Source: Sva-07 sp963717385
Lineage (GTDB): Bacteria; Actinomycetota; Acidimicrobiia; Acidimicrobiales; Ilumatobacteraceae
Direction: 5' to 3'
Assembly: GCA_963717385.1 (NCBI GenBank)
Contig: CAVQWE010000010.1
Location: forward strand, 62,001-126,000
DNA: 64,000 nt
Shown: in pieces, positions 50,249 through 58,549 of the stretch
Numbering within the stretch: the stretch's first letter is position 1
Layout of the letters: the number at the start of each line of letters is the position of its first letter
Program-made: the position numbers and the translations under genes
The notes under the pieces: generated by a model
Databases searched by the model: none
Told to the model about the DNA's origin: nothing
The model's input: the letters and a program-made list of their open reading frames with translations, nothing else

Positions 50249-51026
50249 TCAGCCGATCAGGTCCGCGATCGCTGCGACGGGGTCGCTGCTGGTGACGATG
50301 ATCTCGCCGACGAGCACCGCGTCGTAACCGGCGTCGTGCAACGCACGCGCGTCGTGCTGACCGCGGACTCCCGACTCGGCCACCTTGACGGCGTGGTCAG
50401 GGATCACTTCGGCGAGACGGACCGCGCGTTCGTGGTCGACTCGGAAGGTGACGAGGTCGCGCTGGTTCACCCCGATGAGCGTGGCATTCGCCTGCAGTGC
50501 GTGTTCGAGTTCCGCCTCGTCGTGGATCTCGACGAGCACGTCGAGACCAACATCGAGCGCCAACGCGTGAAAGGAGCCGAGCTCGGCCGGCTCGAGTGCG
50601 GCGGCGATCAGCAGCACGCAGTCGGCACCCATGAGGCGAGCGTCGAGCACATCTCGTTCACTCACCGTGAAGTCCTTGCGGATCACCGGGATCGAGCACG
50701 CTGCCCGAGCGATCTGCAGGTCGTCGACCGATCCACCGAACGCCTCGACGTCGGTGAGCACCGACATGCACGCCGCTCCCCCGCGCTCGTACATCGCAGC
50801 CCATGCAGCGGGGTCGAGGCCGACGTTGAGGTCGCCTTTCGATGGCGATCGTCGCTTGATCTCGGCGATCACGCCGAGTTGCTCGCGCCGCAGCAAGGGC
50901 CGAGCGGAATCCACGACAGGGCTCCATCGACCGGGCGTCGTCGAGCAGTTGCTCGAACGGACGCTGGTCGGCAGCCGCTGTTTCCCGGTGGCGGGCGAGG
51001 ATCGTGTCGAGATACGTCGCAACCAC
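50249..51026 (-). CDS. trpC: indole-3-glycerol phosphate synthase (frame broken once)
   Basis: Closes the indole ring from CdRP in tryptophan synthesis, about 258 residues. N-terminal MVATYLDTILARHRETAAAD lies in one frame; the barrel with VIAEIKRRSPSKGDL (catalytic Lys and Glu), PVIRKDFTV, LIAAALEP, LVEIHDEAEL, IGVNQRDL and VAESGV is in another. Removing one base near 50892 joins them. GTG 51026 is the start. It is separated from trpFBA by ppk2 and a methyltransferase-like gene and belongs to a run with glyQS and an ABM protein. Confidence 0.92.
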
Positions 51027-51052
51027 GGGAGTTCCTCAGTTCTGGGTCGAGC

Positions 51053-51358
51053 TCAGAGGCCCTTGCCGCGGACCGGCGTGAGCATCGTCAGCTCGGGGCG
51101 ACCGGCGAGAATTCCGCCGAACGCGTTCATGATCTGCTTCATCACATCGCTGCTGCTGTGTGCAGCGAGGGCATCGCCGTCGGCGTAGAGCTCGTACATG
51201 TAGGCGACGTTGGCATCGTTGGGGTCTTCGAGGAGTTGGTACAGCAGCGTGCCCTCCTCCGATCCGACGTGATCCATCATCGGGGCGAGGCCTGCGTACA
51301 GGTCGTCACGCTTTCCGTCGATGCAGGTGAACTTGGCGATCATGGCAACTTGACTCAT
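51053..51358 (-). CDS. antibiotic biosynthesis monooxygenase (ABM) domain protein
   Basis: 101-residue ferredoxin-like ABM fold: VAMIAKFTCIDGKRDDL, EEGTLLYQLLEDPNDANVAYMYELYADGDALAAH with the typical ELY strand, and a C-terminal strand. Members include quinol monooxygenase YgiN and heme-degrading enzymes; most others are unassigned. No cofactor is needed by many. ATG 51358 overlaps the glyQS stop as ATGA, so translation follows glycyl-tRNA synthetase. Confidence 0.85.
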   Translation of the reverse strand: MSQVAMIAKFTCIDGKRDDLYAGLAPMMDHVGSEEGTLLYQLLEDPNDANVAYMYELYADGDALAAHSSSDVMKQIMNAFGGILAGRPELTMLTPVRGKGL

Positions 51359-52698
51359 GGGCGCCGACCGTAGTTGCTGATCCGACTCAGAACCCCAACC
51401 GATCGCCGACCGTGGCGAGCAAGTTCGTCGATCGGAACCCGCACCTGTTCGGTGGTGTCACGGTCTCGGATGGTGACCGCGTTGTCGTCGAGCGAGTCGA
51501 AGTCGACGGTGACGGCGAGCGGCGTGCCGATCTCGTCCTGCCGGCGATAGCGCTTGCCGATGTTCTGGGTCTCGTCGTAGTCGACCATGTACCGCTCGGC
51601 GAGCAGCTTGCGCACCTCGTGGGCGAGCGGGGTCAGCGTGTCCTTCTTCGACAGCGGGAGCACGGCGACCTTGTACGGGGCGAGGCGAGGGTGTAGTCGC
51701 AGCACGGTGCGGGCTTCGCCGTTGACCTCGTCTTCGTCGTACGCCGCGAGCAGGAACGCTGCCATCGTGCGTGTGGCTCCGGCGGCCGGTTCGATCACGT
51801 GCGGCACGTAGCGCTCGTTGGTCTGCGGGTCGAAGTAGTCGAGCCGCTCGCCGGAGTGTTCGGCGTGCTGCTTGAGGTCGTAGTCGGATCGCTGGGCGAT
51901 GCCTTCCAGCTCGTCGAAGCCCCACGGGAACGTGAACTCGACGTCGGAGGTGCCGGTCGAATAGTGCGACAGTTCGTCGTCGTCGTGGGCGCGCAGGCGC
52001 AGCATCTCCGGCGGGATGCCGTGCTCGACGTACCAGTTCAGGCGTTCGTTGCACCAGTACTCGTACCACTGCGCCGACTCGGCGGGAGGCACGAAGAACT
52101 CGAGTTCCATCTGCTCGAACTCGCGGGTACGGAAGATCCAGTTCTGCGGCGTGATCTCGTTGCGGAAGCTCTTGCCGACCTGGGCGATACCAAACGGTGG
52201 TTTCTTGCGCGAGGTCTGCAACACGTTGGCGAAGTTGGTGAACATGCCCTGCGCGGTCTCGGGGCGAAGGTAGGCGTCGGCGCCGGTGCCCTCGACAGGC
52301 CCGGCCTGGGTCTTGAACATCAAGTTGAATTCGCGGGCCTCGGTGAAGCTGTGCTTCGAGTCGCAGTTCGGGCACACGTCGGGGTCGTCGAGCTTGTCGA
52401 GGCGGAAGCGCTGCTTGCACTCGGTGCAGTCGACCAGTGGGTCGCTGAAGTTCGCCAGGTGGCCCGACGCCTGCCACACCTGAGGCGGGCTCAAGATGGC
52501 GGCATCGATCAGCACCACGTCGTCGCGTTGCTGCACCATGGCGCGCACCCACGCCTCTTTGACATTGCGCAGCAGCAGCGACCCGAGGGGGCCGTAGTCG
52601 TAGGTCGAGCGGAAGCCGCCGTAGATCTCCGCCGACTGGTAGACGAAGCCGCGGCGCTTGCAGAGGCTGACGATCTGTTCGAGGTCGGTGGCAGGCAT
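51355..52698 (-). CDS. glyQS: glycyl-tRNA synthetase, dimeric type
   Basis: Class II synthetase, 447 residues, alpha2 form. Motif 1 region GFVYQSAEIYGGFRSTYDYGPLG, a zinc-type insertion with CTECKQRF and CPNCDSKH, motif 2 FRNEITPQNWIFRTREFEQME and motif 3 GATRTMAAFLLAAYDED are all present, as is PETAQGMFTNF. The C-terminal anticodon-binding domain starts at YKVAVLPLSKK. ATG 52698 follows TAGCCT (52708-52713) by 9 nt. I see no T-box leader; the 90-bp gap to recO is too short. Confidence 0.96.
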   Translation of the reverse strand: MPATDLEQIVSLCKRRGFVYQSAEIYGGFRSTYDYGPLGSLLLRNVKEAWVRAMVQQRDDVVLIDAAILSPPQVWQASGHLANFSDPLVDCTECKQRFRLDKLDDPDVCPNCDSKHSFTEAREFNLMFKTQAGPVEGTGADAYLRPETAQGMFTNFANVLQTSRKKPPFGIAQVGKSFRNEITPQNWIFRTREFEQMELEFFVPPAESAQWYEYWCNERLNWYVEHGIPPEMLRLRAHDDDELSHYSTGTSDVEFTFPWGFDELEGIAQRSDYDLKQHAEHSGERLDYFDPQTNERYVPHVIEPAAGATRTMAAFLLAAYDEDEVNGEARTVLRLHPRLAPYKVAVLPLSKKDTLTPLAHEVRKLLAERYMVDYDETQNIGKRYRRQDEIGTPLAVTVDFDSLDDNAVTIRDRDTTEQVRVPIDELARHGRRSVGVLSRISNYGRRP

Positions 52699-52735
52699 AG
52701 GCCGTGGAGGCTACCCATCCCCCAAATCCGTTCGC

Positions 52736-52773
52736 GTTGCAGTTTCGAAGGCACGCCCCTTCCGGAATGCAAC
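52736..52773. repeat. imperfect inverted repeat between recO and glyQS
   Basis: GTTGCAGTTTCGAAGG (52736-52751) and CCTTCCGGAATGCAAC (52758-52773) pair at 12 of 16 positions around a 6-nt loop. It follows the recO stop and precedes the glyQS -10, so it may end recO transcription. No T-tract is present. Confidence 0.4.
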
Positions 52774-52788
52774 ATCGACGAGGGGGCG

Positions 52789-53520
52789 CTAGTGGGTTTC
52801 GAACATGGCGACGGCTTTGAGGCGACGCTCGATGTGGAACTCCAGGGCGCGGGTGGCCAACGAGGCCACTTCGTGTGTCGACGACGACTCGTCGCGAGCG
52901 AGCGCCGTCATCAGTTGCCCACCGAGCACCTCGCGCATGATCTCCAGCGCACCGTGGCTGATCGCCTGCCCCGACCGACACGACCGACACAGCACCCCGC
53001 CCTCGTTCAGGTCGAACGCGACGAACTGCACACCTGGTTCGGTTTCACCGCAGCGAACGCATCGGTCGAGTTCTGGTCGCATTCCCTCGTTCGCGAGCAG
53101 CTTCCAATAGAACGCTGCCACGTTGAGCGGCGACGGCGAGGTGGCGATCGTTCGCAGCACCCCGACCAGCATGCGATACAGCTGCGGGTTGGGTTCGCGC
53201 TCGAGCGACAGCTGATCGACCGCTTCGATCGCTGCCAGACCCTGCGATGCACGGTCGAGCGACGACAGCATCGGCGACAGCGGCTCGACCGCTTCGGCCT
53301 GACTCACGATGTCGAGCTCGCGCCCGCGATAGAGCAGCAGCCGCACGTGGCTCATCGGCTCGAGGCGAGCGCCGAACTTCGACTTGGTCTTGCGGACGCC
53401 CTTGGCCACGGCGCGGACCTTGCCGTTCTCGGCGGTGTGGAACACCACGATTCGGTCGGACTCGCGCAGCTTGTACGTGCGCAGCACCACACCGGTGTCG
53501 CGATACAGCTCACTCACCAT
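52789..53520 (-). CDS. recO: DNA repair protein RecO
   Basis: 243 residues. The N-terminal OB fold is VSELYRDTGVVLRTYKLRESDRIVVFHTAENGKVRAVAKGVRKTKSKFGARLEP, diagnostic for RecO. The zinc site is CVRCGETEPGV...CRSC. RecO with RecR loads RecA on SSB-coated gaps and anneals ssDNA. It follows the cis-prenyltransferase-like gene by 33 nt on the same strand; in many actinobacteria recO sits next to uppS, and the same is seen here with the divergent uppS. GTG or ATG choice at 53520 is clear. Confidence 0.93.
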   Translation of the reverse strand: MVSELYRDTGVVLRTYKLRESDRIVVFHTAENGKVRAVAKGVRKTKSKFGARLEPMSHVRLLLYRGRELDIVSQAEAVEPLSPMLSSLDRASQGLAAIEAVDQLSLEREPNPQLYRMLVGVLRTIATSPSPLNVAAFYWKLLANEGMRPELDRCVRCGETEPGVQFVAFDLNEGGVLCRSCRSGQAISHGALEIMREVLGGQLMTALARDESSSTHEVASLATRALEFHIERRLKAVAMFETH

Positions 53521-53553
53521 CGCGCTGATTCCGATCGACGATGCAGCACGAAT

Positions 53554-54174
53554 TCAGCCGTCGTCGTCGAGCCCGCCGAAGCGGCGCTGACGTCGAGCGA
53601 AATCGGCAATGGCTTCGAGCAAGTGGTCGGCCGACAACTCGTGCCACGCCATCGGGTGGAAGACGAGTTCGCCGTAGGCGAGCTCCCAGACCAGCGACGG
53701 CGGCAGCCGGGTCGATTCGCCGAGCACGACGATGAGGTCGGGTTCACAATCGGCCGGCGCATAGAGCGCCTCGGCGACGGTGGCCTCGTTGACCGGTTCG
53801 TCGGGGTGTAGACGCTGCATCGCCTCGGCAAAGCGTTGGCGTCCATCACCGCAGGGGTCGACGATGACATGGCACGACCCGACCTCTCGCTGCCACCACT
53901 GCAGGTCGACGGGATCGATCCCCGGTTCGAAGGCGCGCAACGTGAGAAACGAAGCCCCGGCCTGGTCGGCGATGTCGCCGAGGCGCTCGACGCGGTCGTC
54001 CCATCGGTCGTCGCCGAGTTCATCCCAGTCTCGAAGCGTGCCGCCGACCACCATGATGTGACGAAGGAGCTGGCGAGTCGGATCGCCGGCTCGAGCGGTG
54101 CCCGTGGAACGGCGAGGCGCCCGCAGTTGGCGACCCAGCTCTCGCGCTCGTGACTGAAGCTCCCACGTCCCCAT
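53554..54174 (-). CDS. degenerate cis-prenyltransferase family protein with RxG C-terminus (possible accessory subunit)
   Basis: 206 residues, clearly of the UppS/cis-prenyltransferase family by its C-terminus: PDLIVVLGESTRLPPSLVWELAYGELVF and LLEAIADFARRQRRFGG align position by position with the end of bacterial UppS. In the N-terminal block, RHIMVVGGTLRDW aligns with the RHVAIIMDGNGRW of UppS, so the catalytic Asp is replaced by Gly45 and the diphosphate-binding Arg/Gly residues are lost. The first Arg and the Glu of RxxGExRxS are also lost. The RxG motif (Arg198-Phe199-Gly200) is kept. I infer a non-catalytic partner of the divergent UppS, similar to NgBR/Nus1. A decayed paralog is the alternative. 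Confidence 0.78.
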   Translation of the reverse strand: MGTWELQSRARELGRQLRAPRRSTGTARAGDPTRQLLRHIMVVGGTLRDWDELGDDRWDDRVERLGDIADQAGASFLTLRAFEPGIDPVDLQWWQREVGSCHVIVDPCGDGRQRFAEAMQRLHPDEPVNEATVAEALYAPADCEPDLIVVLGESTRLPPSLVWELAYGELVFHPMAWHELSADHLLEAIADFARRQRRFGGLDDDG

Positions 54175-54175
54175 T

Positions 54176-54219
54176 GTTCCACGCCGCGACCCATCGACGC
54201 TGGCTGGCTAACGTGGAAC
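54176..54219. promoter_or_regulatory. inverted repeat spanning the divergent CPT-like/uppS intergenic region
   Basis: GTTCCACG (54176-54183) and CGTGGAAC (54212-54219) are perfect 8-bp inverted arms 28 bp apart, filling nearly all of the 48-bp gap. Each arm sits 1-3 nt from a start codon. The uppS -10, TAACGT (54209-54214), overlaps the right arm. It could be a shared operator or paired start-proximal signals; either would tie the two genes together. Confidence 0.5.
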
Positions 54220-54222
54220 CTC

Positions 54223-54918
54223 GTGCCAGCCGATCCGTCAGTGCCACGAGCCGACCACGGCTCACCGCTCCATGTGGCGTGCATCATGGACGGAAACGGC
54301 CGGTGGGCCGGCCGGCGGGGCCTCCCCCGCACCGAGGGCCACACCGAGGGCGAAGAGAACCTCGCTCGCCTCGTGCGGGTTGCAGTACGACGCAACATCG
54401 GATGGCTCACGGTGTTCGGCTTCTCCACCGAGAACTGGCAACGGCCTCGCCCCGAGGTCCGTCACATCCTCGGTCTCCACGAAAAACTCTTCGGGCGCGT
54501 GGCCGAGCTCAACGAACTCAACGTGCGAGTGCAGTGGATCGGCCGGCCGTTCGACTCTCCGATGGCTCGCACGCCCCGATACGTGCAACGCGCCATCCGC
54601 AAGGCCATCGCCGACACCGCCGACAACACCGGCATGGTCCTGACCATCGCATTCGACTACGGCGGCCGCTCCGAACTCGTCGCCGCCGTCGAGGCCGCCC
54701 GCCAGACCACCGACGGCGTCAACGTCGACACCATCGGCGAGCACCTGTACCTTCCAGAGCTCCCTCCCGTCGACGTCCTCGTGCGCACGAGCGGCGAACT
54801 GCGCGTGTCCAACTTCTTGCTGTGGCAGGCCGCCGGTGCGGCGATCTACTTCACCGAGGCCCCCTGGCCGGACTTCGACGAACACGAACTCGACGCTGCG
54901 TTGGCACTCGCTCGATGA
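54223..54918 (+). CDS. uppS: cis-prenyltransferase (UppS-like), catalytic Asp present but C-terminal RxG missing
   Basis: 231 residues. Adds isopentenyl units in cis to build undecaprenyl- or decaprenyl-diphosphate, the lipid carrier for wall synthesis. HVACIMDGNGRWA carries catalytic Asp23; FGFSTENWQRP, GLTLNIA-like TIAFDYGGRSEL and VRTSGELRVSNFLLWQ are intact. Canonical bacterial UppS continues past WPDFDE to a terminal RRFGG; here the protein ends ELDAALALAR with no such motif, and no frame downstream restores it because dinG starts at once (ATGA overlap). GTG 54223 follows TAACGT by 8 nt. Activity probably needs the divergent partner. Confidence 0.92.
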   Translation: MPADPSVPRADHGSPLHVACIMDGNGRWAGRRGLPRTEGHTEGEENLARLVRVAVRRNIGWLTVFGFSTENWQRPRPEVRHILGLHEKLFGRVAELNELNVRVQWIGRPFDSPMARTPRYVQRAIRKAIADTADNTGMVLTIAFDYGGRSELVAAVEAARQTTDGVNVDTIGEHLYLPELPPVDVLVRTSGELRVSNFLLWQAAGAAIYFTEAPWPDFDEHELDAALALAR

Positions 54919-56780
54919 CCGAGGCGCTCGCAAGGGTCACCGCTGCCCTCACCAACGCCGAGGATCGCGTCGGCCAACAGCAGATGGCGGCCCTGGTCGC
55001 TGATGCGATCGCCGCGAAGCGCCACCTCGTCGTGCAGGCGGGCACCGGTACCGGCAAGACCCTCGCCTACCTGGTTCCGGCGATCGAAGCAGATGCCCGT
55101 GTCGTCGTTGCGACGGCGACCAAGGCCCTGCAGGACCAGCTGGCGACCAAGGACTTGCCGTTCCTGGCCGAACACATCGGCCGAGACTTCGATTGGGCGA
55201 TCCTCAAAGGCCGTTCCAACTACGTCTGCCTGCAACGTTTGCGTGAGATGAGCGCCGACGATCAGGGCCAGCTCGAACTCGAATCGATGGCGCTGACCAC
55301 CAAGGTCGAGATCAAGCGGCTGGCCGAGTGGTCCGGTACGTCGCCCACCGGCGACATGGCCGAGCTGGATTGGACGCCCTCCGACAACGCCTGGCGTGCG
55401 GTCAGTGTTGGCAGCGACGAGTGTCCCGGCGCCGATCGGTGCCCGCTCGGCGACCCGTGCTTCGCTGAACAGGCACGCCGCCGGGCAGCGGCAGCCGACG
55501 TGATCGTGGTCAATACCCACCTGTACGGGCTCAACGTCGCCAGCGGCGGCGCCATCTTGCCCGACCACGACGTCGTGGTGTTCGACGAGGCACACGTGCT
55601 CGAAGACATCATGAGCGACACGGTCGGTGTCCAGATCGCTCCGGGCCGCTTCATTTCGCTCTCCGGGATCATCCGTCGGATTCTCGACGATCCGAAGCTG
55701 ATCGGCTCGATCGCCGAGATCGCCGAAGCGCTCCGCGATGTGCTCACGCCACATCTCGGCAACCGGTTGTCGACACCACTGCCCGATTCGGTCCAAGAGG
55801 TGTTGACCGACGCCCGCCTGCGCCTCGGTCGAGCCAACGAGGTCCTCGTCGCCATCGACACGAAGAACGAAGACGCCAAGCAGCGTCGCCTGCGAGCCCA
55901 GACGATGACCGGGCGTGCCATCGAGCAACTCGACATCGCGATCGAGGGTCGCGAGGGCTACGTGGCCTTCGTGTCGGGCTCGCGCGATGCGCCACGGCTC
56001 GAGGTCGCCCCACTCGACGTCGGGCCGACCATGGCCGACGGAGTGTGGTCACAGCGCACGGCGATCCTGACGAGCGCAACGATTCCCTCGTCGTTGGCAA
56101 CGAGAGTCGGCATCGCAGCCGATCGCGTCGATGTCGCCGATGTCGGCAGCCCCTTCGACTACGAGCACCACTCGATGCTCTATTGCGCGATGCATCTTCC
56201 GAATCCGAACTCGGAGGGCTTTCGCGCGGCGGTCCATGACGAGTTGGAGGCCTTGATCACCGCCGCCGGCGGTCGCACGCTGGCGCTCTTCACGAGCTGG
56301 AGATCGATGGACGAGGCCGCAGAGGCGCTGCGTGATCGGATCGACCTTCCCATCCTGACGCAACGAGACCTGCCGAAGCCGGCGCTCATCAAGGCGTTCG
56401 CCGACAGCGACGAGACGTGCCTGTTCGCGACCGCAGGGCTGTTCCAGGGCGTCGACGTGCCCGGCCAAACGCTCTCGCTCGTCGTGATCGACCGGATCCC
56501 CTTCCCCCGTCCCGACGACCCGTTGCTCAGCGCACGACGAGAGCAGCTCGGCCCAACCGCCTTCTCGGAGATCGACATCCCACGGGCATCGATGATGCTC
56601 GCGCAGGCGTGCGGCCGCTTGATCCGATCGGCCACCGACCGCGGCGTGGTCGCCGTGATGGACCCGCGTCTCGGAACTGCGCGGTACCGGTGGGACATCA
56701 TCAAGGCGCTCCCACCGATGCAACGCACCAAGGTGCGCGCCGACGTCGAAGCCTTCCTCGCCGACATCGCCGCCGAGTAG
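54915..56780 (+). CDS. dinG: DinG-type iron-sulfur DNA helicase (XPD-like)
   Basis: 621 residues, superfamily 2 helicase. Walker A is QAGTGTGKTLAYLVP, the box II is VFDEAHVLED, and the iron-sulfur cluster cysteines are in NYVCLQRL and DECPGADRCPLGDPCF. The later motifs include TSATIPS, FTSWRSMDE and QACGRLIRSATDRG. Such helicases unwind R-loops and forked DNA. The ATG overlaps the uppS stop as ATGA. Long open frame upstream of 54915 is antisense or out of frame to uppS. Ends 5 nt before the convergent aldolase gene. Confidence 0.92.
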   Translation: MTEALARVTAALTNAEDRVGQQQMAALVADAIAAKRHLVVQAGTGTGKTLAYLVPAIEADARVVVATATKALQDQLATKDLPFLAEHIGRDFDWAILKGRSNYVCLQRLREMSADDQGQLELESMALTTKVEIKRLAEWSGTSPTGDMAELDWTPSDNAWRAVSVGSDECPGADRCPLGDPCFAEQARRRAAAADVIVVNTHLYGLNVASGGAILPDHDVVVFDEAHVLEDIMSDTVGVQIAPGRFISLSGIIRRILDDPKLIGSIAEIAEALRDVLTPHLGNRLSTPLPDSVQEVLTDARLRLGRANEVLVAIDTKNEDAKQRRLRAQTMTGRAIEQLDIAIEGREGYVAFVSGSRDAPRLEVAPLDVGPTMADGVWSQRTAILTSATIPSSLATRVGIAADRVDVADVGSPFDYEHHSMLYCAMHLPNPNSEGFRAAVHDELEALITAAGGRTLALFTSWRSMDEAAEALRDRIDLPILTQRDLPKPALIKAFADSDETCLFATAGLFQGVDVPGQTLSLVVIDRIPFPRPDDPLLSARREQLGPTAFSEIDIPRASMMLAQACGRLIRSATDRGVVAVMDPRLGTARYRWDIIKALPPMQRTKVRADVEAFLADIAAE

Positions 56781-56785
56781 CCCGA

Positions 56786-57673
56786 TCAGGTGATCGAGGC
56801 GGCGAAGATGCTGTCGATGGTGTTGCCGAGTGTGGCGTTGAACTCGTCGTCGCTCTGGCCGGCGTTCAGCCCCTCGGTGAGCGCTCGGGAGAAGCTGGCA
56901 ATCATGCCGTGCTGGCGCGACAGCCGCTCGTTGGCCTCGTCGCGGGGATAGCCGCCCGACAGTGCAACGACGCGCAGCACGTTGGGGTGAGCGATCAGCG
57001 GGGCGTAGAAGTCGTCGACCGTCGGGAGCGAGAGCTTCAACATGACCGACTGGTCGTCGGTGAGGGCATCGAGCTGCATCGCGATCCGGTCGCGGAGCAA
57101 CGCCTCGGCCGCTTCCTTCTCGGGACTGTGGATGTCGACCTCGGGCTCGATGATCGGAACGAGACCAGCGGCGATGATCTGCTCGGCAACCTCGAACTGC
57201 TGGTCGACCACGGCGTTCACACCGGTTTCGTTCGCCAACTGCACGACCGATCGCATCTTGGTGCCGAAGACGCCCAGACCGACCGCCCGTTCGCACAGCT
57301 CTCGAAGCCCGGGAATCGGCTTCATGATCTGGGCACCGTCGACGGCGTCGGCGAGGCCCTTGTCGACCTTGAGGAACGGCACGACGTGCTTGACCGACCA
57401 CAGGTAGTCGGCGGTGCCACGGCTCTCGATCTGGCGGTCCATCGTCTGCTCGAACAGGATGGCACCGACGACTCGATCACCCCCGAACGCCGGTGATGTG
57501 ACGATGCGTGTCCGCATGGCGTGCATCAGATCGAACATCTCGTCGTCGTTCGACCAGGCGTCGCGCCCGACACCGTAGAGCTCGAGCGCCTTGGGCGTGC
57601 TGCCGCCGCTCTGGTCGAGTGCTGCGATGAATCCCCGACCGACTCGGATCTTGTTCAGCATGTCGTCGTTCAC
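56786..57673 (-). CDS. fda: class I fructose-bisphosphate aldolase
   Basis: 295 residues. Schiff-base type aldolase of glycolysis and gluconeogenesis: KIRVGRGFIAALDQSGGSTPKAL near the N-terminus is diagnostic, and the Schiff-base Lys lies in the VMLKLSLP strand, with PIIEPEVDIHS before it and ALSGGYPRDEAN after it. GTG 57673 is chosen over ATG 57697 because it gives the normal start VNDDMLNKI and lies 7 nt after TACAGT (57681-57686). No class II aldolase is seen in the window. Confidence 0.92.
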   Translation of the reverse strand: MNDDMLNKIRVGRGFIAALDQSGGSTPKALELYGVGRDAWSNDDEMFDLMHAMRTRIVTSPAFGGDRVVGAILFEQTMDRQIESRGTADYLWSVKHVVPFLKVDKGLADAVDGAQIMKPIPGLRELCERAVGLGVFGTKMRSVVQLANETGVNAVVDQQFEVAEQIIAAGLVPIIEPEVDIHSPEKEAAEALLRDRIAMQLDALTDDQSVMLKLSLPTVDDFYAPLIAHPNVLRVVALSGGYPRDEANERLSRQHGMIASFSRALTEGLNAGQSDDEFNATLGNTIDSIFAASIT

Positions 57674-57763
57674 CTCATCGACTGTAGTCAGCGCCATGCG
57701 ACCGAGCCGGCGGGCATCGCGGACTGGGGAACACGCACCCACGGATCGCTACGGTCATCGCCC

Positions 57764-58549
57764 ATGACTGGTGTGGAACTGCCGAGCCCCGAGCGCGTGG
57801 TCGACTGCGATGTCGTCGAAGGAATCGCCACGATCACGCTCGATTCCCAATCGAACCGCAATGCGCTGTCGCGCCGCCTGCTGGGCGATCTCCACCGGGC
57901 ACTCGACGAAGCTGAAGCGGCTCACGCACGCGCCATCGTGCTCACCCATCGAGGTCCTGCCTTCTGTGCCGGTGCAGATCTCAAGGAACGGGCCGCTGCA
58001 GGCAGCGCTCCAGCCGATTCGTCACCGTTCGTCGAAGCACTCGAACGCCTGATGGACGCGCCGTGCCCGACCATCGCAGTGGTCAACGGGGCCGTGCGCG
58101 CCGGCGGCATCGGGCTGATGGCCGCTTGCGACTTGGTGGTCGTTCATGCTTCGACCACCTTCGCGCTCACCGAGGTCCGTATCGGCGTCGCCCCAGCGAT
58201 CATCGCTGTCCCCATCCTTCGACGCGTCACCCCCAGCAGGATCGCCGCCGCGATGCTCACCGGCGAGGCGTTCGATGCCGACACGGCGCGCCAGATCGGA
58301 CTGGTGACCCATGTCAGCAACGATGTGGTCTCGACCGTCGATGATCTGTGCGAAGGCATCCTGCATGGCTCACCAGCCGCCGTCGCTGCCACCAAGCGCT
58401 TGCTGCACACGGTCGCCGACATGGAACGCAGCGCCGCGTTCGAGGCAATGGCCATGTTGTCGAACCAGATGTTCAACGGCGCAGACGCCGCAGAGGGAAT
58501 GGCTGCGTTCGCCGAGAAGCGGCTCCCGAACTGGTCGGCGTCGAACTGA
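57764..58549 (+). CDS. enoyl-CoA hydratase-related protein
   Basis: 261-residue crotonase-fold protein. PAFCAGADLKERAAAG and VNGAVRAGGIGLMAACDLVVV provide the oxyanion hole. The catalytic Glu region reads EVRIGVAPAIIAVPILRRV, unlike the usual PG-x-GG-tq segment, as in some methylglutaconyl-CoA-type hydratases; substrate unclear. ATG 57764 follows TACGGT (57750-57755) by 8 nt. It is coupled by TGATG to the hydrolase downstream, and an acyl-CoA ligase follows, so the three may form a short fatty- or organic-acid unit. Confidence 0.86.
   Translation: MTGVELPSPERVVDCDVVEGIATITLDSQSNRNALSRRLLGDLHRALDEAEAAHARAIVLTHRGPAFCAGADLKERAAAGSAPADSSPFVEALERLMDAPCPTIAVVNGAVRAGGIGLMAACDLVVVHASTTFALTEVRIGVAPAIIAVPILRRVTPSRIAAAMLTGEAFDADTARQIGLVTHVSNDVVSTVDDLCEGILHGSPAAVAATKRLLHTVADMERSAAFEAMAMLSNQMFNGADAAEGMAAFAEKRLPNWSASN

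Noticed and set aside
52699..52788. T-box riboswitch before glyQS
   Set aside because: Only 90 bp are available, no T-box core sequence is visible, and a -10 lies 9 nt before the start codon.
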